This document shows, in pieces, positions 15,048-23,569 of a stretch of DNA of 64,000 nt. The position numbers and the translations under genes were made by a program. This DNA comes from Amycolatopsis sp. A133 (GTDB lineage: Bacteria; Actinomycetota; Actinomycetes; Mycobacteriales; Pseudonocardiaceae), in contig NZ_JAVHJU010000057.1 in the NCBI RefSeq assembly GCF_031082405.1, positions 186,001 through 250,000 on the forward strand, in the 5' to 3' direction. Every line of letters starts with the position of its first letter. The stretch's first letter is position 1. The notes beneath the pieces were generated by a model that did not search any database, was not told the origin of the DNA, and saw nothing but the letters and a program-made list of their open reading frames with translations.

Positions 15048-18000
15048 CTACGTGCGGGTCAGCGAGTCCGGGTCCGCTGCGGCGACGGCGGATTCCACGT
15101 CCAGCTCCCAGCCTTCCGCGTACGCCGCGGCGAACCCTTCCTCGCCCAGCGCGGCCCGGCCCCGGCGGGTCAGCTCCCGGACCCGGTGATCGGTGTGGTC
15201 GTGCGCGCCACGCAGGCGGGCGGCGATCCCGAGCAGCACGGCCGCCTCCGCCGGCCGCCCGAGCGCTTCGGCGAGCGCGGCCGTCCCGACCGTCACCAGC
15301 GCCAGGATCGGCCGGTCCCCGGCGGCCAGCGCGGCCGCGTACGCCTCGTGCAGCGCCTTGTCCGCGCCGGCCCGGTCGTCTCGCGCCAGGCAGCACGCGG
15401 CCCGGGCGGTGCCGACCAAGGCCCGCGCGTGGTCCGAAGGGAACGCGGTGGTGCCGCGCAGATGGCGTTCGGCGGCGTCGAGCAGGGCTTCGGCCCGGTC
15501 CAGGTCGCCGAGCCGCACCCGCAAGCCGGCCTCCCACGCGTCGATCAGAACCGGCATCTCCACCGAAGGCGTCCGCAACGCCCGCTCCCGGGCGGCGTGG
15601 ATCATCGCCATGGCCTGGCCGGTGTCGTCGCGGCGAAGGTGGAGGTCGATCCAGCGCAGGTCGTTGTAGAACTGATCGCCCAGGCTGAGCGAACCGAACT
15701 CGCCCGCCAGCGTCCGGGCCTCGCCCAGGTCGGCCAGCGCGCCGTCGAGTTCGTCGTAGCGCCGCAGCTGGGCGCGCATCGGCAGCGTGGCGGCCTGGCC
15801 CCAGCGGTCGCCGGCCTGCCGGAAGCGGGCCAAGGCCGCCTCGACGTGGACGCGGACCCGGTCGAGTGCGCCCGCGTTCTCGGCGATCTCGGCCTGGAAC
15901 CGGTGGGCCAGCCCGGAGAGCCACCCGTCGTCGCCGTCGGCCAGCTGCCGGAAGAGCGCGGCCGCGCTCTTGTCCTCCAGCAGGAACAGCAGGACCGGGC
16001 CGAACACCCGGTAGTGACCCGGCAGCTGCCGGTCGGCGAGCAGCCTGCCGGCCAGCTCCCGCATCTCCACCCGGTCGGCCGCGGCTTGCCCGGCGGTGAT
16101 CCCGGACAGGATGTCCGCGCGGTTGAGCAGGTAGACGGCCCGGGCGCAGTCGCGTTCGGGCGTCGGACCGCCGCCGGGCACCGCCAGGGCCTCGCCGAGC
16201 CAGTGGTCGGCGTCGGAGTGGCGGCCGAACATCTGCCAGTACCAGGTCAGCGACAACGCCAGGGTGATCGCGCCGGCGGCGTCGTGGGTGGCGCACCGGT
16301 GGCGGAGGGCAGCGAGGGTGTTGTCGTACTCGGCGCCGATGGTTTCCATGGCACGCAGCTGGCCCGGCCCGCGCAGCTCGGGATCGTGGCGCGCCATCAG
16401 CTCGGCGAAGTGCACGGCGGCCAGGTCGCGGGCCGTCCCGAGCTCGCCGGCGGCGGTCAGGCGGTCGATGCCGTATTCGCGGATGGTTTCGAGCATGCGG
16501 TAGCGCCCGGTGCCGGGCGCGAGCTGCAGCAGGGACCGGTCGACCAGGGCGGCGAGCAGGTCGGGGATCCCGGCGGCGGGCACGGCGGTGCCGGCGCAGA
16601 CGGCGGCGGCCGAGGCGGCGGTGACGCCGCCGGGCAGGACGGAGATCCGGTCCGCGACCGTGCGTTCGTGCTCGTCGAGCAGGTCCCAGCTCCAGGCGAT
16701 GACCGCGCGCAGGGTGCGGTGCCGGGCCGGTGCGGTGCGGCTGCCGGTGGTGAGCAGCCGGAACCGGTCGGCGAGCCCGCCGGCCAGCTCGGGCAGGGAC
16801 AGCGTCCGCAGCCGGGCGGCGGCCAGCTCCAGGGCCAGCGGCAGGCCGTCCAGGCCGCGCACCACCCGCACGATGTCCGGCAGCGTGGTTTCGCCGACGT
16901 CGAAACCGGGACGCACGGCGGCCGCCCGCTCGGTGAACAGGCGCACCGCAGCCGCCGTCCGGGCCTGCTCGACGCCGTCTTCCGGAGCGGGCAGGGCGAG
17001 CGAGGCCAGCGGCACGAGTGCCTCGCCGTCGACCGCGAGGGGTTCGCGGCTGGTGGCGAGCACCCGCAGCCCGGGGCAGCGGGGCAGCAGCGTCGCGACC
17101 AGGTGGGCCACGGCGTCGATCAGGTGCTCGCAGTTGTCGAGCAGCAGCAGGCTCTCCCGGCCGCCGAGCTCGCCGAGCAGGACGTCCAGCTCGGCACCCT
17201 CGGGCCGGCGGCGGGCGTCGAACAGCGCGCCGCTGCGCAGCCCGATCCCGGCGAGCACGGCCGTGGCGATCTTCGCCGGTTCGGTGACGGCCGCGAGGTC
17301 GACGAGCCGGACGCCGTCGCGGTAGCCGCGGCCGTGGCGGCGGGCGGCCTCCAGCGCGAGCCGGGTCTTCCCGGCGCCCCCGGGACCGACGACGGTGACC
17401 AGGCGTCCGGCGGCGAGCAGGGCGCCGATGCGGGCGAGGTCGTCGTCGCGGCCGATGAAGCTGGTCAGCGGCGCGGGCAGGGGGGACGGCCGGCTCCGGC
17501 GGGGTTCGGCGGCCGGGGTGTCCGGGACCGGCTCCGCGGGGCGAAGCAGGCGCAGGTGGCGTTCCCGCAGCGCAGTGCCCGGGTCGGCACCGAGAACGTC
17601 GGCCAAGGCCTGGCGGACCCGCTCGTAACCGGCCAGTGCCTCGGCCTGGCGTCCCTGGGCGGCGAGCGCGTCCATCAGCAACGCGGCCGCCCGCTCGTGG
17701 ACCGGGTGCTCGGCCAGCAGCCCGGTCAGCCGGGCGGCGGCCGCCTCGGCCCGCCCCAGCGCCAGCTCGGCGCCGGCGAGGTCGGCGACCGCCTCGACCG
17801 ACAGCCGGGCCAGCCGGGTCGCCACCGTGGGCGCGACCGCGGCGACGACCGCGGGTTCGGCGCCGGCGTGCTCACCCCACAACGCGACGGCTTCGGCGAG
17901 GGCAGCGCACGCGGCCTCCGCATCGCCCGCCCGCAGCTGTTCCCGGCCGGTCGCGGCGAGCTGTTCGAAGCGCACCGCGTCGACGTCGGCGGGCTCCACC

Positions 18001-18296
18001 GCCAGCCGGTAGCCGCCGGCGACCTGGACGAGAACGCCACCGGCCGCGCCGTCCGGCGTCAGGGCGCGGCGCAGCCGGGAGACCAGGGTCTGCAGGGCGG
18101 AGGCGGGTCCGGACGGCGGCTCTTCCCCCCAGACGGCGTCGACCAGCACGCCCGGCTCGACCGCGCGGCCGCCGGCGAGCGCCAGCCGGACGAGCAGGCC
18201 CTGCAGCCGGGCGCCCGGCACGGGCAGGACCGCGTCACCGCGGGTCACCCGGAACGTGCCGAGCACCGTGATGCGAAGCCGTGCCCGCCCGTCCAT
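15048..18296 (-). CDS. SARP/AfsR-type regulator (BTAD, NB-ARC ATPase, TPR)
   Basis: A 1082-residue regulator. Residues 1 to about 95 are an OmpR-like winged helix (LRITVLGTFRVTRGDAVLP ... LQTLVSRLRRAL), and about 100-245 the bacterial transcriptional activation domain (BTAD). From about 265 there is an NB-ARC-type ATPase with Walker A GPGGAGKTRLALE and motif GLPLALELAA. The C-terminal third is helical with TPR-like repeats. Such proteins activate specialised-metabolite or stress genes upon ATP-dependent oligomerisation. The FAD monooxygenase directly downstream is the nearest candidate target. It is divergent from the SGNH hydrolase. Confidence 0.93.
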   Translation of the reverse strand: MDGRARLRITVLGTFRVTRGDAVLPVPGARLQGLLVRLALAGGRAVEPGVLVDAVWGEEPPSGPASALQTLVSRLRRALTPDGAAGGVLVQVAGGYRLAVEPADVDAVRFEQLAATGREQLRAGDAEAACAALAEAVALWGEHAGAEPAVVAAVAPTVATRLARLSVEAVADLAGAELALGRAEAAAARLTGLLAEHPVHERAAALLMDALAAQGRQAEALAGYERVRQALADVLGADPGTALRERHLRLLRPAEPVPDTPAAEPRRSRPSPLPAPLTSFIGRDDDLARIGALLAAGRLVTVVGPGGAGKTRLALEAARRHGRGYRDGVRLVDLAAVTEPAKIATAVLAGIGLRSGALFDARRRPEGAELDVLLGELGGRESLLLLDNCEHLIDAVAHLVATLLPRCPGLRVLATSREPLAVDGEALVPLASLALPAPEDGVEQARTAAAVRLFTERAAAVRPGFDVGETTLPDIVRVVRGLDGLPLALELAAARLRTLSLPELAGGLADRFRLLTTGSRTAPARHRTLRAVIAWSWDLLDEHERTVADRISVLPGGVTAASAAAVCAGTAVPAAGIPDLLAALVDRSLLQLAPGTGRYRMLETIREYGIDRLTAAGELGTARDLAAVHFAELMARHDPELRGPGQLRAMETIGAEYDNTLAALRHRCATHDAAGAITLALSLTWYWQMFGRHSDADHWLGEALAVPGGGPTPERDCARAVYLLNRADILSGITAGQAAADRVEMRELAGRLLADRQLPGHYRVFGPVLLFLLEDKSAAALFRQLADGDDGWLSGLAHRFQAEIAENAGALDRVRVHVEAALARFRQAGDRWGQAATLPMRAQLRRYDELDGALADLGEARTLAGEFGSLSLGDQFYNDLRWIDLHLRRDDTGQAMAMIHAARERALRTPSVEMPVLIDAWEAGLRVRLGDLDRAEALLDAAERHLRGTTAFPSDHARALVGTARAACCLARDDRAGADKALHEAYAAALAAGDRPILALVTVGTAALAEALGRPAEAAVLLGIAARLRGAHDHTDHRVRELTRRGRAALGEEGFAAAYAEGWELDVESAVAAADPDSLTRT

Positions 18297-18422
18297 CCCC
18301 CGATCTTCGCGCGCCTACCCGCACGACCTCGAACCAGGGCGGCCGTGTCAGCGCCGTGTTCGTCCCGTGTGAGCGGCTCGCCGCAGCCTTCGGACGTTCG
18401 CAACGACCGATGGAGGCAGCAG

Positions 18423-19592
18423 ATGACCGACCAGGACAACGGCTGGGTTCGCAGCTGGGGTGCGTCGCCCCAGTCCCCCCACGACGGGCTCGGCTCGCTC
18501 GACGACCACCCGCCCCTCGCCGACGTGACGCTGCGCCAGGTCGTGCGCCTCAGCGGCGGCGGGAGCCGGGTGCGCGTCCGCTTCACCAACGAGTTCGGGA
18601 CCGGGCCGGTCACCATCGCAGCGGCGCGGATCGGCCTGGCGACGCCCGGCGGCGGCGTAGAAGCGGGGTGCGCGCTGACGTTCTCGGGAGCCGCGTCCGG
18701 CACCGTCCCGGCGGGCGCGCCGATGCTCAGCGACCCGGCCGACCTGCCGGTGGCGGCGCTGGCGGAGCTGTCCGTCAGCCTCTACCTGCCGGAGCGCGTG
18801 GAGACCTGCACCTGCCACGACCCCGTCCTCGACACCGGCTGGACGATCCCGGGGAACGCCGTCGCGGCTCCCGCGCTACCGGAGAACGCCGGGGTCTTGC
18901 CGGTGCGGGCGTTGATCTCCGCCGTCGAAGTGCTCCCCGACGCTCCGGCCAAGGCCGTCGTGGTGGTCGGCGACTCCCGCACCGACGGCGCCGGGTCGAC
19001 CCCGGACACCCACCACAGCTGGCCGGAACTGCTGGCCGGGCGGCTCGCCGGCGGGTACGTGGTCAACCAGGGCATCAGCGGCAACCGGCTGCTCAACGAC
19101 GGCATCGGTCCCTCCGCACTGGCCCGCTTCGACCGGGACGTGCTGGCGACGCCCGGCCTCGGCTGGGTGGTGCTTTCCCTGGGCGGCAACGACATCGGCA
19201 TCTCCTTCGCCCCGCGTGACGACGAGGCCCTGGCCGACTTCCTGAAGGCCTTCCCCGGCGCGCCGGTGACCGTGGACGACATCATCGCCGGTTACCGCCA
19301 GCTGGCCGCGAGAGCACAGGAACGGGGAGTGCGGGTCTACGCGACCACGATCGCGCCGTTCGAGGGCGCGGACGCCTACACCCCGGAGGGCGAGCGCGCC
19401 CGCCAAGCGGTCAACGACTGGATCCGCACCGGGGACGCGTTCGACGCCGTGCTGGACTTCGACGCCGTCTGGCGCGACCCGGACCACCCCGGCCGCATGC
19501 GGGAGGACTTCCACGCCGGCGACCACCTGCACGGCAACGACGCCGGGTACCGGGCGTTGGCCGGCTCCGTCGACCTGTCGCTGTTCGGCTGA
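18423..19592 (+). CDS. SGNH/GDSL hydrolase
   Basis: A 389-residue esterase/lipase-like enzyme. The first 170 residues form a beta-rich domain. The SGNH blocks are GDSRTDG (catalytic Ser), NQGISGNRLL (Gly), LGGNDIG (Asn) and the C-terminal DHLHGNDAGY (Asp and His). No signal peptide is seen, so it is probably cytoplasmic. ATG 18423 has a GGAGG-like site upstream. Related actinobacterial proteins are annotated only as GDSL family hydrolases and the substrate is unknown. It is divergent from the SARP regulator. Confidence 0.92.
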   Translation: MTDQDNGWVRSWGASPQSPHDGLGSLDDHPPLADVTLRQVVRLSGGGSRVRVRFTNEFGTGPVTIAAARIGLATPGGGVEAGCALTFSGAASGTVPAGAPMLSDPADLPVAALAELSVSLYLPERVETCTCHDPVLDTGWTIPGNAVAAPALPENAGVLPVRALISAVEVLPDAPAKAVVVVGDSRTDGAGSTPDTHHSWPELLAGRLAGGYVVNQGISGNRLLNDGIGPSALARFDRDVLATPGLGWVVLSLGGNDIGISFAPRDDEALADFLKAFPGAPVTVDDIIAGYRQLAARAQERGVRVYATTIAPFEGADAYTPEGERARQAVNDWIRTGDAFDAVLDFDAVWRDPDHPGRMREDFHAGDHLHGNDAGYRALAGSVDLSLFG

Positions 19593-19716
19593 GCCGGCGA
19601 CGAAGGGCAGGATCGGTGCCCGTCCGCGTCGGCTCCGCCGGATCCGGGACCCGGCCGCGATAGTGTTCGATCTCCTTCCTCCGGCGGACGGAGGCGTCCG
19701 CGGGGCAAGGGGGAGC

Positions 19717-21195
19717 ATGCTCGACGACGTGATTTCGGCGCTCGACACGGTTTTGCCGCGGCTCGCCGCCGTCACCGGAACTCCGGGGGTCGCCGTCGCG
19801 GTGGCGACCAGCACCGAGCTCCGGGCGACGGCGACCGGGTTCGCGGACCTGGCCGCGGGGGTGCCGATGACCGCCGGGACGGTCGCGCCGGCGGGCTCGC
19901 TCACCAAGCCCGTCACCGGGCTGGCCTTCCTGCAGCTGGTCGAGGCGGGCGCGGCCGGCCTGGACACGCCGATCGACCAGGTGCTGCCCGCCGGGCTGCG
20001 CGGGCGCGACGCGCCGCCCGTCACCACGGCCATGCTGGCCGCCCACCAGGGCGGTTACTACGGCGACATCGTCACCGCCACGGCGCGCACGGCGCCGGCC
20101 GAGCCGGTGCTCGGCTACGTTCGGCGCCGCCACGAGGCCGGCCGCGCCGTCGAGTACGGCGGGGTGCTGCCGCTGGTGACGGCGCCGGGGCCGTACTCGT
20201 ACTCCAGTTTCGGGGTCGGGGTGCTGGGCGGCGCCGTCGAGCACCTGAGCGGCGAACCGTACGGCGCCCGCGTCCACCGCGAGGTGTTCGCCGCGGCCGG
20301 AATGCCGGACACGACCATCGACGACGGCACGCACCGGCCGTGGGCGACCGGCTCCCGCGACCGGGCGACGGGGTACATGGCCTTCGGCGACTGGTGCCTG
20401 CCGAGCCCGCCGCTGCGCACGTCGGCCTACCCGGGCGTCGGGATGTACACCAGCGTCGCCGACTTCGGGCGGCTGCTGCAGTCGTTGCTGCGCACCGCCG
20501 GCGGCGACCGCGGGCTCGTCGGCCCCGAGTCGCTGGCGGCCATGGTGACCCCGCGGGTGCCCCGCCCGAGCCAGCACGGCGTCCGGTCGTTCTCCGGCCT
20601 GACGTTCGAGCTGGCCGACCCGGACCTGGGCGAGGACTGGTGGTGGGGCCACACCGCGGCGTTCCCGTGGGGATTCTGGTGGGAAGCCCGGGTCTGGCCC
20701 CACCGCGACGTCGCGGCGGTGGCGGTGGGCAACCGGTGGGACATGGCCCGCTTCCACAACCCGGCCACGCGCAGCGCACCCGGGCTGGCGGTGGAGTGGG
20801 CCGGCCGCTGGGCGGTGTCCGGCGCGCCGGAAAGCCTGCCGGACATGGACGGCCGCCCCCGCTGGACCGGCCCCCGGCCGACGCCGGAGAGTTCGCACTG
20901 GATGGGGGTGCTGGCCGGGGAGCGCACACACGGCCTGCTCGGCGTGGCGGAGCCACTGCCGGCGGCGGCGCTGGCGGGCGGAGCGCGGTCACTCGGGGAC
21001 GGCGACGCGGCGGGCTGGGACCCGGAGGGGTTCGTGCGAGGGGTGGAGCGGGCGCGGGCGGTGGCCCCGGACCCGGCGGCGCTCGGGGTTTTGGGCCGGA
21101 GTCTCGGTCCGGCGGCGGCGCTGTGGATGCTCGAGTGCGGAGCGTCGAGCGCGGATTTGACCATGCCGGTCGGCTTCTACGCCGGCACGGGCTAG
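19717..21195 (+). CDS. serine hydrolase of the beta-lactamase/DD-peptidase fold
   Basis: A 492-residue class C-like serine hydrolase. The nucleophile motif SxxK is visible as SLTK (APAGSLTKPVTG), and YSYSSFG is the Tyr motif in the usual YxN position. The region around WWWGHTAAFPWG may be the third box, in place of KTG. ATG 19717 is preferred over an upstream in-frame ATG because a GGGGGAG site precedes it. Family members include esterases, DD-peptidases and D-amino-acid hydrolases. No signal peptide is present, so cell-wall action is doubtful. The C-terminal 120 residues are poorly recognisable. Confidence 0.88.
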   Translation: MLDDVISALDTVLPRLAAVTGTPGVAVAVATSTELRATATGFADLAAGVPMTAGTVAPAGSLTKPVTGLAFLQLVEAGAAGLDTPIDQVLPAGLRGRDAPPVTTAMLAAHQGGYYGDIVTATARTAPAEPVLGYVRRRHEAGRAVEYGGVLPLVTAPGPYSYSSFGVGVLGGAVEHLSGEPYGARVHREVFAAAGMPDTTIDDGTHRPWATGSRDRATGYMAFGDWCLPSPPLRTSAYPGVGMYTSVADFGRLLQSLLRTAGGDRGLVGPESLAAMVTPRVPRPSQHGVRSFSGLTFELADPDLGEDWWWGHTAAFPWGFWWEARVWPHRDVAAVAVGNRWDMARFHNPATRSAPGLAVEWAGRWAVSGAPESLPDMDGRPRWTGPRPTPESSHWMGVLAGERTHGLLGVAEPLPAAALAGGARSLGDGDAAGWDPEGFVRGVERARAVAPDPAALGVLGRSLGPAAALWMLECGASSADLTMPVGFYAGTG

Positions 21196-21239
21196 GGCGC
21201 CGGCGCGGGTCGGTGCCCTGCGGTGCCCGAGCGCCCCAG

Positions 21240-21414
21240 GCGCCCCAATGTGGCGTTGGTTGCGTTGGACGCACCGAACGCCGCGTTGGGTGCGTTGGGC
21301 GCACCGAACGCCGCGTTGGGTGCGTTGGGCGCACCGAACGCCGCATTGGGTGCGTTGGGCGCACCGAACGCCGCATTGGGTGCGTTGGGCGCACCGAACG
21401 CCACATTGGGGCGC
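21240..21414. repeat. 30-bp tandem repeat block closed by an 18-bp inverted repeat
   Basis: About five tandem copies of a 30-bp unit (TTGGGTGCGTTGGGCGCACC...) lie between two convergent stops. The block is bounded by perfect 18-bp inverted ends (21240-21257 and 21397-21414, starting GCGCCCCAATGTGG). Each inner unit can itself pair, TTGGGTGCG against CGCACCGAA. The whole could fold into a branched hairpin and act as a two-way terminator. Copies differ by single A/G changes. Confidence 0.85.
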
Positions 21415-21439
21415 TTGAGCCGTCGCCGACCCCCCGGCG

Positions 21440-22651
21440 TCAGCGCAACCGGACCTCCAGCGCGACCCGGTGCCGGCCCCGAGGCAACGGCACCCACTCC
21501 GGCTCGGCCACCGGCTGCACCGCCGGGAACCGGTCGAACAGGCTGCGCAGCGCGACTTCCGCTTCCACCTTCGCCAAAGCGACGCCCAGGCAGAAGTGCG
21601 GCCCCCACCCGAATCCGACGCTGCCCTCGCGGCCGCCGTGCTCGGCCTGCCAGCGCACGTCCGCCCGGTGCGGGTGCTCGAACTGCGCCGGGTCGCGGTT
21701 GGCCGCTCCGAGGACCACCTGGAGCGCGTCGCCCGCGCTGATGCGCACCCCGCCCACCTCGAGATCCGTTGCCGCGTACCGCAAGCGGGCCAGCTGGACC
21801 GGGCCGTCGGTGCGGACGAGCTCGCGCACCGCCGCCGGCCACAGCTGCGGCTCCGTGCGCAGCAGCGCACGCTGGGCGGGGTCGCGCATCAGCGCGAGCG
21901 CCGCGTTGGACAGCATGTGCGCCATCGTTTCGTGGCCGGCGAGCACCAGGAACACCACCAGGGCCACGATGTCGACGTCGGTCAGGTCCTCCTGGGCGAC
22001 GACCTCGCTGAGCAGGTCCTCCCGCGGGTCCGCCCGGCGCCGGTCGACCAGGGCGTGGCAGTAGGCGAACATCTCGCCCAGCGTCGGCGTGATGCGCGCC
22101 GGGTCGCCGTCGACGAGCACCTTGCCCCAGCGCCACCAGTCCGCCCAGTCCGCTTCGGGCACCCCGACCAGTTCGCAGACCACCGCCATCGCCAGCGGGT
22201 AGGCGTACTCGTCGAGCAGGTTCACGGTCCCGGAACCGAGGCCGTCGAGCAGCTCGTCGACGATCTGCTGCACCCGCGGGCGCAGCGCGGCGACCCGCGA
22301 CGCGCCGAAGGCGTGGCTGATGCTGCGGCGCAGGCGGGTGTGCTCGGCGCCGTCGAGGCTCAGCAGGCTCGCCCGCAGGTAGGGCAGGTGCTCCGGCGGC
22401 GTGCCCAGCGCCAGGAACGCCTCCTCCTGCGTCTGCGCGCCCTGGCCCGGCAGGCCGGTGGGATCGTTGCGCACGGCCGGGTCGGCGAGCACGGCGCGGA
22501 CGTCCTCGCTCCGGGTGATCAACCACCCCTCCGCGCCGCCGGGCAGCCGCGCCCGGCAGACCGGCGACTCGGCCAGGATGCGGTCGTAGCCGCGCATCGG
22601 GTCGTCGAGGACGGCCGGATCGCGGACGTCCACCACGGGTTCGGACGACAT
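21440..22651 (-). CDS. cytochrome P450 (tailoring)
   Basis: A 403-residue class I P450. The I-helix is VFLVLAGHETMAHML (AGxET), the ExxR pair lies in AAVRELVRTD, and the haem loop is FGWGPHFCLGVALAK with the Cys ligand. It uses ferredoxin-delivered electrons and O2 to oxidise a substrate. It is the last gene of the NRPS operon, 23 bp after the TauD-like gene. P450-bearing members of the detoxin/rimosamide family are known from Amycolatopsis, which supports a role in tailoring the peptide. The exact position oxidised cannot be deduced. Confidence 0.93.
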   Translation of the reverse strand: MSSEPVVDVRDPAVLDDPMRGYDRILAESPVCRARLPGGAEGWLITRSEDVRAVLADPAVRNDPTGLPGQGAQTQEEAFLALGTPPEHLPYLRASLLSLDGAEHTRLRRSISHAFGASRVAALRPRVQQIVDELLDGLGSGTVNLLDEYAYPLAMAVVCELVGVPEADWADWWRWGKVLVDGDPARITPTLGEMFAYCHALVDRRRADPREDLLSEVVAQEDLTDVDIVALVVFLVLAGHETMAHMLSNAALALMRDPAQRALLRTEPQLWPAAVRELVRTDGPVQLARLRYAATDLEVGGVRISAGDALQVVLGAANRDPAQFEHPHRADVRWQAEHGGREGSVGFGWGPHFCLGVALAKVEAEVALRSLFDRFPAVQPVAEPEWVPLPRGRHRVALEVRLR

Positions 22652-22674
22652 GGGGCTCCTAAGAGGACGGTGGA

Positions 22675-23547
22675 TCAGCCTTTGAGCGGGCCGCCGTTGA
22701 TCGCGACGCGGTGGCCGAAGCGGGTGTGCGGGTAGTAGTCGTACGTCGCGTGGTGCTGGACGCAGCGGTTGTCCCAGAACACCAGCGTGCCCGGCTCCCA
22801 GCGCACCCGGCAGGCCAGCATCGGCCGGTTCGGCACGACCGAGAACAGCAGGTCGAGCACCGCCTGGCTTTCGTCGGCCGACAGCTGCGGGATGCGCGAG
22901 GTGTAGGCCGGGTTGACGTACAGCAGCGGCCGGTCGGTCTCCGGGTGCCGCACCACCACCGGGTGCTCGGTGACCGGGGGCTCGTAGCCCGCCGGGATCT
23001 TGTGGCCGCGGAAGGCGTGCGCGCCGTCGTGGATCGCGGTCAGCCCGGCCAGCAGCTCCTTCAGCTTCGGCGACAGCATGTCGTACGCCAGGTGCATGTT
23101 CGCGAACAGCGTATCGCCGCCGCTGCCCGGCTCGGGCATCCGCGTGATGTGCAGCATCGAGCCCAGCGACGGCTCGGCGTCGGCGGTGCCGTCGGCGTGC
23201 CAGCCGTTGCCGAACACGTTCGCCGACTCCGGAGCGGTCGCGACCTCGAGGATGTACGGGTCGCCGTGCTCGGGCGGCGGGTTCACCGGGCGCAGCTCGC
23301 CGAAGCTCGCGGCCAGCCGCTTGTGGTCCTCCACCGTGATGTCCTGGTCGCGGAACACCAGCACGTGGTGGTCCAGGAAGGCCGTCTTCAGCTCGGTCAG
23401 CTGCTCTTCGGTCAGCTCGCGCGTCAGGTCGAGGCCGGTGACCTCGGCGCCGAGCACCGGGGTCAGGCCGCGCACCGCCAGCGTCCGGTAGCCGCGCGCG
23501 GGCCGGGTCGTGATCCGCTTGACGGCGTCGAGTTCGTACTGCTCCAT
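22675..23547 (-). CDS. TauD/TfdA family Fe(II)/2-oxoglutarate dioxygenase
   Basis: A 290-residue dioxygenase. The iron-binding HxD is in GNGWHADGTAD, and the distal His is in the C-terminal VQHHATYDYYPHTRFGHRV. The Arg for 2-oxoglutarate is also in that tail. It hydroxylates an unactivated carbon with O2 and 2-oxoglutarate. It sits 22 bp after the NRPS-PKS gene. A TauD-type enzyme is the hallmark gene of detoxin/rimosamide clusters, where it acts on the proline-derived ring. That role fits the proline code in the adjacent A domain, but the site of hydroxylation here is inferred. Confidence 0.93.
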   Translation of the reverse strand: MEQYELDAVKRITTRPARGYRTLAVRGLTPVLGAEVTGLDLTRELTEEQLTELKTAFLDHHVLVFRDQDITVEDHKRLAASFGELRPVNPPPEHGDPYILEVATAPESANVFGNGWHADGTADAEPSLGSMLHITRMPEPGSGGDTLFANMHLAYDMLSPKLKELLAGLTAIHDGAHAFRGHKIPAGYEPPVTEHPVVVRHPETDRPLLYVNPAYTSRIPQLSADESQAVLDLLFSVVPNRPMLACRVRWEPGTLVFWDNRCVQHHATYDYYPHTRFGHRVAINGGPLKG

Positions 23548-23569
23548 GGTTTCTCTTCCTCCGTGGGTC

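Noticed and set aside
14835..19592. 1585-residue open frame on the + strand covering the SARP regulator
   Set aside because: It is an antisense shadow of high-GC DNA. Its translation is low-complexity Gly/Arg/Gln/Ala except for the SGNH hydrolase at its end, which truly begins at 18423.
21240..21414. CRISPR array
   Set aside because: The 30-bp units are directly abutting with no unique spacers and no cas genes nearby.
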